Source of the DNA: Rhynchopus euleeides
Taxonomy: Eukaryota; Euglenozoa; Diplonemea; Diplonemida; Diplonemidae
Direction: 5' to 3'
NCBI GenBank assembly: GCA_963210315.1
Contig: OY723284.1
Coordinates: forward strand, 992,001-1,056,000
DNA: 64,000 nucleotides
Position 1 is the stretch's first letter. The number at the start of each line of letters is the position of its first letter. This document shows positions 21,982-30,042 of the stretch, piece by piece. The notes beneath the pieces were generated by a model. The model made no database searches. It was not told the DNA's origin and saw nothing but the letters and a program-made list of their open reading frames with translations. A program made the position numbers and the translations under genes.

Positions 21982-22015
21982 TTACACCCGATCGTCAGCT
22001 GATTGAGGGTGTGAT
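21982..22015. repeat. Hairpin repeat at the LINE truncation point
   Basis: Copy of the 35-bp hairpin unit with the first two bases changed (TTACACCC). It marks the exact junction where the LINE reading frame stops and the ~520-bp repeat begins. Confidence 0.6.
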
Positions 22016-22533
22016 ATGAGGGTTCTATCCAACAAGGATATCAAGGCGGCACTTTCAAAGTCCTGCCAAGGACAGCGCCACGTGGGTGTGTGCTTCTGAT
22101 ATATGTTATGTCATCATGTGAACCCTCCCCAGCGTGTGCCAACATCCCTGACACGCTCACGAAAAGCATGACACGGAGAAAACAGGTGCCGAAACAACCT
22201 GCCGAGCACACGGGTGGTGCCACGTTGATCCACGCAGCGATCTCCCATGACAGGAAGCCTTGTCGCCACGGCAGAGTCGCCGCAGACTGTGGGAGAGGTG
22301 TCGCCAGTCACCTTGAGGTTGCAGTGTGTCATCAGGCTAAGACCCGTGCCCTCTTCACCTCCCCTATTACGTTGCTCCCATATCGTTGCCTGCTTTGGGG
22401 CCTGAAGGACATAGGGGTCCAGCAGGCACGTGAGCATCGCAAGGCATGAGTGGCTGTTTCAAACTCCTGGTGCAAGCACCCGTCATGGTCTGGGGAAGCC
22501 CTCCCAGGTAGTTTAACGTCTTGCCCAGGACAA
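22016..22533. repeat. Dispersed ~520-bp repeat, copy 2
   Basis: Reverse complement of 7270-7770. It is bounded on both sides by copies of the hairpin unit (21982-22015 and 22534-22568). The first ~80 bp are repeated again at 22569-22622. This tandem arrangement suggests repeated insertion at the same kind of site, or unequal exchange. Confidence 0.65.
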
Positions 22534-22622
22534 ATCACACCCGATCGTCAGCTGATTGAGGGTGTGATATGAGGGTTCTATCCAACAAGGATATCAAGGC
22601 GGCACTTTCAAAGTCCTGCCAA
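22534..22622. repeat. Hairpin repeat plus truncated repeat start
   Basis: A full ATCACACCC...GGGTGTGAT unit followed by about 54 bp identical to the start of 22016-22533, cut off after CAAAGTCCTGCCAAGG. Confidence 0.65.
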
Positions 22623-22629
22623 GGGGTCC

Positions 22630-22915
22630 AAACCGATTGGACCTTTTTTCCGGTCCAGAGTGGTTTGCTGTTCCCCCCAAGATCACCGGGTTTCTGCTCC
22701 CGCGGGAAGCGTTCACAAGCGTGAACGGGACTTCCCCAGCCCCTTGACTGATCTGGACCCCCACGAGTGGGGGTCTGAACCCCACTATCGGGGGTCGTAT
22801 GGGCACCAATAATAGGCAGTGCAGACTCCCGATATCGGGGGTCCAGACCCCCAATAGCGGGGGTCGCTCTGACCCCGCCCCAGACCCCCGCTCCAGGGGG
22901 TGGGGGTCCACCGTG
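22630..22915. mobile_element. Right half of a CACG-type element with GGGGGTCCAGACCCCC array
   Basis: The right end reads GGGGGTCCACCGTG, which inward is CACGGTGGACCCCC, followed by TG (22916-22917). Upstream are GGGGGTC/GACCCCC units in both orientations (about 22750-22905). No matching left end is seen, so the copy is truncated. The sequence after it (GAGAAATCGCCATGTATCGC) also occurs at about 23226 without the element. Confidence 0.6.
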
Positions 22916-23327
22916 TGAGAAATCGCCATGTATCGCCAAGTCCCCCAAACTGGTCTGGACCGGACAAATTCTGGACCTCGGGGGGGGTCTGGAGGTGGAT
23001 TGGACCTTTTTTACGGTTCAGATTTATTCTGTTTACGGTACATGTATTTTACATGTATATTTCAGGCATTTACATGTATTTTACATGTATAATACTTGTC
23101 ATGCAAGTATTATACATGTAAAATACTTGCATGACAAGTAAAATACATGTATAATACTTGCATGACAAGTAAAATACTTGCATGCAAGTTTCCCCGCCCC
23201 CTCCCCGCCCCCCCCCCCCCATCCTGAGAAATCGCCATGTATCGCCAAGTCCCCCAAACTGGTCTGGACCGGACAAATTCTGGACCTCGGGGGGGGTCTG
23301 GAGGTGGATTGGACCTTTTTTACGGTT
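22916..23327 (+). repeat. ~105-bp direct repeat pair with ACATGTAT array between
   Basis: 22918-23027 and 23226-23327 share GAGAAATCGCCATGTATCGC, CTGGTCTGGACCGGACAAAT and GGAGGTGGATTGGACC. Between them (23031-23190) lies the ACATGTAT/ACTTGCATGACAAG array, and another copy of that array follows at 23393-23500. Confidence 0.65.
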
Positions 23328-23498
23328 TATCGCTTTATCGCCCGTTTATCGCTCGACCTTTTTATCGTTTATCGAGATTTATTCTGTTTACGGTATAATA
23401 CTTGCATGACAAGTATTATACATGTAAAATACATGTAAATGCCTGAAATATACATGTAAAATACATGTATATCAAGTAAAAATACAAGTATAATAGGC

Positions 23499-24035
23499 TG
23501 ACCCCCCGGGGGGGGTCAGCCCAAGGACCCTTTAGGCCCTTTAGCCCCCAGCTGGGGGAGGGCCTGTGTGTACTGGATAGTTTAAGTGGCATTTACGATA
23601 ATACCACTTTTTCAGTACCACTTTTTTGGCCTGTGCCCCTGTGGCCTGGCCAAGGCCCTGACCCCCCCTGAGCCCTGGCTTGGGGGGGTCCCTGTGGACC
23701 CCCTGGCCTCCGGCTGGGGGGGGGCCTGTGTGGACTGGATAGTTTAGGTGGCATTTACGATAATGCCACTTTTTCAGTACCACTTTTTTCTTACGATAAT
23801 ACCACTTTTTCAGTACCACTTTTTTGGCCTGTGCCTGAGGGCCAGGCCAAGGCCCCCCTGGGTGGGCGGCCTGTGTACTGGATAGTTTAGGTGGCATTTA
23901 CGATAATACCACTTTTTCAGTACCACTTTTTTGGTTTACGATTTTACCACTTTTTTCTTACGATAATACCACTTTTTGAAAAGTGGTATTATCGTAAAAA
24001 CCCCCAGAAAAAAGTGGCATTATCGTAATTACCCC
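23499..24035 (-). repeat. Right terminal inverted repeat of the Mutator-like element
   Basis: Inverted copy of 16245-16781 with only scattered differences, ending CGTAATTACCCC at 24035 and followed by the 9-bp duplication. Confidence 0.85.
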
Positions 24036-24159
24036 ATAAAAATACGATTCTCTAAGTAATTTAGGCTATTTGAATGGTCAGGAGATGTGTTCGGCTCATT
24101 TTCGATCAACGGAAATTTTCAAAGGTTGCACGGTGGACTCCAGCGGGGGTAGGGTAACC

Positions 24160-24272
24160 CTTTTCGGGAGTCTCAACTAGGGGGAGTCCAACTCCCGCTA
24201 GCGGGAGTATAGACTCCCGCTAGCGGGAGTCTATACTCCCGCTAGGGGGAGTCTGACTCCCCCTAGCGGGAG
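24160..24272. repeat. Left subterminal GACTCCCGCTAGCGGGAGTC array
   Basis: Perfect or near-perfect palindromic units of ACTCCCGCTAGCGGGAGT, with ACTCCCCCTAG variants, in tandem. The right-end counterpart is at 27968-28096. Confidence 0.85.
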
Positions 24273-24401
24273 TCTTTTCACCTATTTTCACTCATTTTTC
24301 CCATGATACCTATGCAATGTGGCACTCGTCACTGAAGTACAGCCACACCAAACGAAACGGACGTTTCCACCCATCCCAGCTCGCAGACCTGATTCACAAA
24401 A

Positions 24402-24782
24402 ATGGGGAAGACGACAACGAAGCCGGCAGCGAAGCCGGCGGCAAAGTCGATTAAGAAGAAGAAGAGCGCAGAGAGTCCCGAGGCTGCGGAGGCGACGAAC
24501 ATTGTGCATGATTTTTGCACGGCCTTCCCTGTTAAAAAAGGGGGCAGTGTGCTGACACTGGGATCCATTAGAAGGCTCCTAGCAACGGTGTTGAGCAAGG
24601 AGCTCCACCAGCACAGCACCCAGGTGGCCAACGCAATCATCGCCATGTCTTCCCTGACATGGATAAGTTCGCTGTCAGGGAAGTCGCAACGATGCGGAAG
24701 GAGGGCGCTCTCCGTCATATACAAGGTGGAGGCGAAGTATGGCAAGGTGCAGGATACAAACGTGTCGTCGGGGGCAGCCTGA
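24402..24782 (+). CDS. Lysine-rich N-terminal ORF of transposon 3
   Basis: The ATG at 24402 opens a 126-codon frame. The first ~25 residues are alanine/lysine-rich (TKPAAKPAAKSIKKKKSAES). A helical region follows with NIVHDFCTAFPVKKGGSVL and SIRRLLATVLSKELHQHST. Position, size and layout match the ORF at 3204-3782. FCTAFPVKKGGSV aligns loosely with FVALYTTRKTGEV, and the next helix follows in both. It is likely the DNA-binding N-terminal exon of the transposase, or a separate TnpA-like protein for the CTAGCGGGAG array. That role is inferred. Confidence 0.5.
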   Translation: MGKTTTKPAAKPAAKSIKKKKSAESPEAAEATNIVHDFCTAFPVKKGGSVLTLGSIRRLLATVLSKELHQHSTQVANAIIAMSSLTWISSLSGKSQRCGRRALSVIYKVEAKYGKVQDTNVSSGAA

Positions 24783-24931
24783 AGCCGCGAATGATCGCGA
24801 CACGGGCGAACGGCTTGGCACCGTGGGTCTGGATAGATGCTGGAGTTCGGCCGGGTGAAACCGGAAGTCGCAGCAAACTTTGCCCCCCCAGATTTCTTCC
24901 TCAAACCCACCCGTGGGCTGATCCGGCCTTG

Positions 24932-25031
24932 CACGGTGGACTCCAGCGGGGGTAGGGTACCACTACCGGGTTTAACCCTTTTCGGGAGTCTCAACTAGGG
25001 GGAGTCCAACTCCCGCTAGCGGGAGTATAGA
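24932..25031 (+). repeat. Internal second copy of the left terminus of transposon 3
   Basis: Repeats the first ~100 bp of the element (CACGGTGGACTCCAGCGG through the first CTAGCGGGAG unit) with a 15-bp insertion, and is also preceded by TG. The interval 24932-28116 could therefore itself be a shorter element sharing the right end, or the product of insertion of one copy into another followed by deletion. Confidence 0.7.
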
Positions 25032-25047
25032 TCAGCAGTGGGCAACA

Positions 25048-25308
25048 ATGAGGCGATGCGGGGGGCGAGGGCACCGATGCTCACTGTGCGACATCCCAGA
25101 AGAACGCTGGTATCAACAGGTGCATCGATACCCGCACCTGACTCTCTCTGAGATGAAAGAGGCTGGCTACCCCTCCCTCTTGGCAGGTGTGCTTCCCAAT
25201 GCCCGCTACGTCACCCCAGCACTCCATGACTGCAAGGGGCTCGCCATGCGGCTGATCAGGGTACTGGATGACAGGGGTGGAGCTTGGGGGTTTTTTCGGG
25301 TCAGCTGA
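25048..25308 (+). pseudogene. Transposase-like fragment with LHDCKG block
   Basis: The frame contains GRGHRCSLC, HLTLSEMKEAGY, YVTPALHDCKG and AMRLIRVLDD. These align in order with GTGHRSAFC, CSIQEMDAAGF, YTVTPPLHDTKG and MRLILRTL of the element at 2909-6129. The upstream part with the GGDHLELW block is absent here, and the frame runs into the hAT insertion downstream. Confidence 0.6.
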
Positions 25309-25347
25309 CCTGATTTTCTGCAGGCCCTCACAAAAAATCAGGTCAGG

Positions 25348-26266
25348 CAGGGGATAAGATAGGTCTGGTTTTCCGGTTTTCAAAACCAGGGTTTCCCGGT
25401 TTCCGGTTTTCTGGAAAAAAAAAAAAGGCCGATCGGATTTTCGCCGGTTTTTGGGGAACCTTTGTGACAGTCAACCAGTGGGACCATTAGCCAAAAAAAT
25501 ATGGAAAGTGACCCCATCGTGATCCGCACGGAGCTCAAACAGTCAAAAGAAAGCAGAGAAGCGGAGAAAAGGAGCCCAGCGGGACCCGGTGGGTGGTGAT
25601 GTCCTCGTCATGCAGGTCTTCTAGCTTGATCATTCCGACCGCACCGTACTCCTTCTGGGCGGCTTGCCGAGCGCATGCACTCAATCTCGTTGCGGTGCAC
25701 ACTGCCAAGGACCACCCTGTCATCCACGCAAGCTACGACCTTGTCTCGAGCACGTTTGCCTTGCTGGGGATGGCACATGCAAACTCCGATGTTTTCGGGA
25801 GTGCATGTCCGCTTTGGAGAGGATCGACGGATTCGGGTTCTGGCGGGACCGCGATTTGTGCAGTGTTGGAGACACCCGCTGGTGTTCGCATGAGCGCACG
25901 TTGTGCGCATCGTCTGACTGACTGCCTCAAGGGGGTGGTCATGCAACAAGCTCGACCATGAAGGTAGTTGCCCTTCGTGAGGCATACCAGCAGAGCAGCA
26001 CCCTCAGGGGGGTTTGTCCTGATGCGGGAGGTGATGCGAAGCCGCGCTCCGTCAGTACGTGGACGCATTGAAAGCTCAGTTCCGTCCCTTCGGGGAGCTG
26101 CGTGGAGCAACACGCCACTGCTGTTCGGCAGAGCCTGGTCCAGCCGTGTTGGGTGTGATTCTGAGAGGGTTTGCGCGGGTCGCGCGCGCCGAAGGCGCGC
26201 GCGAAAAATTTCAAAACCAGAAAAACCGGAAAACGGCGCCAGAAAAAAAGTCTATCTTATACCCTG
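25348..26266 (+). mobile_element. hAT element inserted in transposon 3
   Basis: The terminal repeats are CAGGGGATAAGATAG and, inward from the right, CAGGGTATAAGATAG. The flanks share GGTCAGG (25341-25347 and 26267-26273). Subterminal CCGGTTTT/AAAACCGG motifs lie at both ends, as in the hAT at 13014-13871. The interior holds a decayed hAT transposase. Insertion into transposon 3 dates it as younger than that element. Confidence 0.7.
25593..25961 (+). pseudogene. hAT transposase fragment
   Basis: One frame gives CRAHALNLVAVHTAKDHPVI followed by LVSSTFALLG. A shifted frame from about 25855 gives LCSVGDTRWCSHERTL. C..H.LNL...H and L..TRW..R are hallmarks of ZMYM/TTF-type hAT transposases. At least one frame change separates the two parts, so the gene is broken. 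Confidence 0.6.
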
Positions 26267-26449
26267 GGTCAGGGGTAAAAAGAAAAAAAAATATAGATTT
26301 TCGGGAAACCGGAAAAGTTGGCTCCTCGCCTTGGGGCCTCAAGGTGACCAGGAGGCGTTTCGTGAGCAAAGTGACCCCAGCGACATGAGCACAGGCCTCA
26401 AACAGTCACAATAGAGGACAAATGAAGCTGCCCAACCCGTACCGTGCAA

Positions 26450-26710
26450 CAGACGTTTACTACCGTGGCCTCCGGTGGCTGGGGGGCTCCGCCCCCCAGA
26501 CCCCCCTGTGGCATGTGCCTGTCTTGTACCCAAGCCCTTTACATCAGGGAATCTCAGTATCCTCAGGAGGACGCAGCCAACTCACACAGAATCCGTACGC
26601 CCGCAAGTCACAGATGTTCACTACCGTGGCCTCCGGCGGCTGGGAGCTCCGCCTCCCAGACCCCCCCTACGGCATGTGTTTGTCTTGTAACCAAGTCCTT
26701 GCGCGTCCGG
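26450..26710 (+). repeat. Two copies of a GC-rich CCTCCGGCGGCTGGG unit
   Basis: About 26455-26535 and 26610-26695 share GTTYACTACCGTGGCCTCCG, a CCCCCCAGACCCCCC block and GGCATGTGYYTGTCTTGTA. A third copy is inverted at about 13585-13645. The unit contains a hairpin around GGGGGGCTCCGCCCCCC. Confidence 0.7.
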
Positions 26711-26912
26711 GGCTGCATATCGGTTCCGGTACCTCGCGGGAGGCTGGGCCCGAGCACTGATCTCTGAGACGAACCGGGGGGGAACCCATAAGAAAAAATT
26801 GGCTGACCCGATCTGACCCGATCCAGCCCGCAACCCCATATTTCAAGCTCCACCCCTGCTGGATGAGACAACAAAAAAATATTCGACAAGACCTGTACAA
26901 ACCTTGCACTGA

Positions 26913-27779
26913 ATGTGTCGCAGCATGGGACAGGTGCTCAGTTCCGGAAGGTCGTGCTTGCCTGTCACAGGACACACCTACAAGGGCTTGTTCCGCTACC
27001 TCTTTGTCTCCCTTGCAGACCTCATGCATTTCCGGTATGCAGACATCCCCTGGCGCTTCTGGGGATGCAAGGATGAGTCAGCCCGGATTCCCTTCTTGCG
27101 TGCTCGGATCTCAGGGCATATATTTCACTGGTTGATGGAGCATGCCGAAAAGGGATCAACGCGCAATGCCTACGTACACAGTCTCCATCATTGGTGGGCT
27201 CCAGAAGATGCAGTGCCTCTGCAGAACAACGACGAATTTGAAGAAGCAGAGAACGGACATCGCAAGAAAGATGCCGTTACAATCGCCAGCTCCGCAACTT
27301 ACGAGAGAGATCTTGCGATGGCAGAAGAGAAGCGGCGCGCATCGGGCATGCCTTGGAAGGTTGCGCACCTGTCGCAGGACGGGATCCTCGGGTATAGAGA
27401 AGTCATCCTGTGTCCGTGTCTGCACACCCGACACGCTCATAGATTGGCTGTGTATGTTCTTTGCACACAGTTGACACAGCTGCAGAAGGGGTTTGTGCAC
27501 TGCAACACACAGGACTTCGTTGAACCCATCAGCGCGCCCTACTTCCTGTTCCGGTTCCCCGAAGGACACCGCAAATTATCGCTCTGCTTGTGCAAAATGC
27601 CAATCCCGCTGGGGGCGACTTTCACACCATTCGTGTCATCCGAGGCGACTTTGAGCACGCTTGACCAACGCGCACAGCAGGAGGGGGATGACAGTTCTGA
27701 CGAAGAAGATGAGGCCTGCAGGATGGCTTGTCTTGTCCAAGGTGTAACACAACTACGACAGGCGATGGCCGCACTTTGA
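26913..27779 (+). CDS. C-terminal part of transposase-like protein of transposon 3
   Basis: A 288-codon frame without an ATG at its left edge, so it continues from upstream coding sequence that is now interrupted. It contains DLMHFRYADIPWRFWG, ISGHIFHWLMEHAEKGSTRN, AYVHSLHHWW and YERDLAMAEEKR. These match in order DLFRYQDIPVRYFSTG, ISYHVLIFLLEWANPGITRS, AYAHSLEHWF and MERDLQIYELKQ in the 2909-6129 element. Downstream, LCPCLHTRHA and an acidic run (DDSSDEEDEA) match the segment before the zinc fingers of that element, but no fingers follow. No known family is recognised. Confidence 0.6.
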   Translation: MCRSMGQVLSSGRSCLPVTGHTYKGLFRYLFVSLADLMHFRYADIPWRFWGCKDESARIPFLRARISGHIFHWLMEHAEKGSTRNAYVHSLHHWWAPEDAVPLQNNDEFEEAENGHRKKDAVTIASSATYERDLAMAEEKRRASGMPWKVAHLSQDGILGYREVILCPCLHTRHAHRLAVYVLCTQLTQLQKGFVHCNTQDFVEPISAPYFLFRFPEGHRKLSLCLCKMPIPLGATFTPFVSSEATLSTLDQRAQQEGDDSSDEEDEACRMACLVQGVTQLRQAMAAL

Positions 27780-27967
27780 CACCTCAAATTCTAACCGCTC
27801 ACCTCCGCAGGTGTAGCCGCTACCAGGAGGATAGGTAGGTAGTCCAGAGTCCGGGGAAACTGACAGAAGCAAAACAAGCCCCTCCCCATCCCTCTTCCAC
27901 CATGATTTTACCCCCCACGCCAGTAGACTGTAACTATATCATGGGAAAAATGGATGAAAATAGGTGA

Positions 27968-28096
27968 AAAGACTCCCGCTAGGGGGAGTCAGACTCCCCC
28001 TAGCGGGAGTATAGACTCCCGCTAGCGGGAGTCTGGACTCCCGCTAGCGGGAGTCTTTGACACCCGCTCAGACTCCCGCTCCCAGACTCCCGCTAG
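27968..28096. repeat. Right subterminal GACTCCCGCTAGCGGGAGTC array
   Basis: Mirror of 24160-24272, directly inside the right terminus. The preceding ~25 bp (ATGGGAAAAATG...AATAGGTGAAAA) are also the inverse of the left side. Confidence 0.85.
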
Positions 28097-28118
28097 GGCC
28101 GCTGGAGTCCACCGTGTG

Positions 28119-30037
28119 GGATTCGGGGTTTGGAGCTGGGGCGCCCAGCTATTCCCGGCAAGCGCAACCACTTTGAACCTCCGTCAGGACAGTTAGCAAG
28201 GTGGCACCACGTGGGGTGTGAACAAAGATGGAAAAGCGGGTGCATATGAAAGCAAGTCGATCTGTACTATTCTCGGAACCCTGATCCCCTCGACTTTGGG
28301 GTTTGCAGTGATTCCTCCGCACCAGGCTTCCCCACCCCTTTCAAACATCACCCCTGGTTTCCACAACGCAACTTCCAGGTATATTCCGTGCGGCTGTTTC
28401 TTCAGAATCAAATGTATCAGGTGCAGAAGGGCAATGCAAGTTCAAGGCAGAAGACAGCCCCGCCGGAAACTATGTTCAGAGAGCGAGGGAGATGTGGTGT
28501 GGGGGTGGGGTAAAATATTGGCAAGAACCACCGGAGCGAAAACGAACAGAATGCATCATCGCCAACATCATTATCATCGCCATCATCATCCATGGACGAA
28601 GAAGAAGAAACGAATACGGCTTCGCAATAGAGTGGGTTTCGGTCATGTCCAAACCATGGGGGACTTCGCTCAGAAACGCAGAAAAGTGACACGGTGGCCC
28701 ATAGCGAAGGGCCCCAGGCGGTTTTTTTCCCTGCAGAGTTCATCCTCGGAGCGATCAACGCTTCCATTTCGACCCACCACCCTTGTAAGATAAGCCTGCA
28801 CGTAAATACCACTCTGAGTTCTTCACTTGACAACCAAGTCTGTTGTCACAAGAAGACAAGGCAGGCAACATTCTGTTTCAATGAATGACGGGTGCGCAAA
28901 AGATCACCAGAGACGAAACTGTCACAAATCGCGTGGAACGGAAAGTGTGGGCAAGGGACCGCCACACACATCCAGCATCAACATCCCTCGCTCGTGGCTC
29001 TCTTTGTTGATCGCCAATGCAAGAATCAAAGGGCGAGTGCGAAGAGAAGAGAGGGCAGACAGCAAGAAAAATAACCCACTTTTGGCAAAACCATCCAAAA
29101 GCCCAGCGCTGCAGATTTTCTGCAAAACTCGCTGTGTATGACTTCAAACACTTACTTTCTATTTGGCTACTCACAGGCCGACGGGACCCCAGATCATGTA
29201 TCGCTGGCATCTTTCTCCGTGAGGTTGCCTTGCGTGTCTTGAGGCACACTGGTTGCGAGGGAAAAAATGTATCCATTCAGTGTTTCTGTGACCCCCGCCC
29301 ACCCGCCCTTGTCTGCCCTGTTTCGTCAGAGGCGGACAAGTCTTGGGGATGGGGGGTGGCCTAGTACGAGATCAGGGTTGACACGCCACAAGAGACGCAA
29401 CTCCACTGTTGCAACTGCACTTCTCTGCAACAACAGAGTGTCTGCATGTGCCAGGCACGCCGCACCCTACCTTGTCGGGGCACTCTCCCCACAGCCCTCT
29501 AAATCACTACAGGCCTGATCAGTACTTACGCAGACCGGAGCCCTGAATGGGTGAATCTCTTGCACACGCTCACGGCTGGGTTGGGGATGGGTGGGGTGTA
29601 TGACTTTGATATGGGTGGGGCTCGCACGGGATTTGATCGGAAACAGGTGGGTGCACGACAAATGGTAGGGGGTCCGCAAGCAAGCCTACAGACGCAGTAC
29701 CACCACGTGCCCCTTCACAAGCCTCACGAACCCAGGGAGCGCATGACTGCTGCGGGGTGTCGTGAGACGTATATAATGACACGCCAGACACTGCAAGAAG
29801 CTCTTGATAGTGCTGACTATGAGCAAAATGCACCGCCAACTGTACCTGAATGCTTGAAGTACAATGGATGGAACAATTTGCGAACGCATTTTTACGAGGG
29901 TGAATCCACCCCCAGAAACCATCACCAGCACACACGCACATCCCCCTGAGTGCACTTGGGCTCCGGTTTGGGGAGATTCAAAACCCCGCGATGTCTATGT
30001 CGGAAATCCGAAAAAAATACAGGCGCAAAGAATATGT
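28119..30037. other. Unassigned stretch, no gene supported
   Basis: Ordinary mixed-composition DNA with a GGTGGGG-rich segment near 29580-29625. A plus-strand frame at 29551-29949 (ITMTRQTLQEALDSADYEQN region near 29780-29830) is open for 132 codons, but no domain is visible and the minus strand is open as well. Confidence 0.45.
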
Positions 30038-30042
30038 ATATG

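Larger units (their letters stand above)
16245..24035. mobile_element. Mutator-like element, 7.8 kb, with 9-bp target duplication and captured DNA
   Basis: The arms 16245-16781 and ~23499-24035 are inverted copies of ~537 bp starting GGGGTAATTACGATAATGCC. Both outer flanks are ATAAAAATA (16236-16244 and 24036-24044), a perfect 9-bp target duplication. Long arms plus a 9-bp duplication is the Mutator signature. No MuDR-type transposase is seen. The interior is a mosaic: a small inverted-repeat element, ACATGTAT arrays, tandem repeats, GGACATGTCC arrays, a hairpin repeat, a LINE 3' end and half of a CACG-type element. It therefore looks like a non-autonomous carrier with later insertions. Confidence 0.8.
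24129..28116 (+). mobile_element. CACG-type DNA transposon 3, protein-coding, with nested insertions
   Basis: The left end is CACGGTGGACTCCAGCGG. The right end read inward is CACGGTGGACTCCAGCGG. Both flanks carry TG (24127-24128 and 28117-28118). Arrays of ACTCCCGCTAGCGGGAGT lie at both ends. It encodes a lysine-rich ORF and a transposase-like protein homologous to those of the element at 2909-6129. The gene is split by a hAT insertion (25348-26266) and other repeats. A second copy of the left terminus lies inside at 24932. This copy is therefore inactive and composite. Confidence 0.8.

Noticed and set aside
22090-22449. 119-codon conserved frame in the 520-bp repeat
   Set aside because: Identity of the two copies is explained by recent duplication. 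Both strands are open and differences do not favour silent sites by eye.
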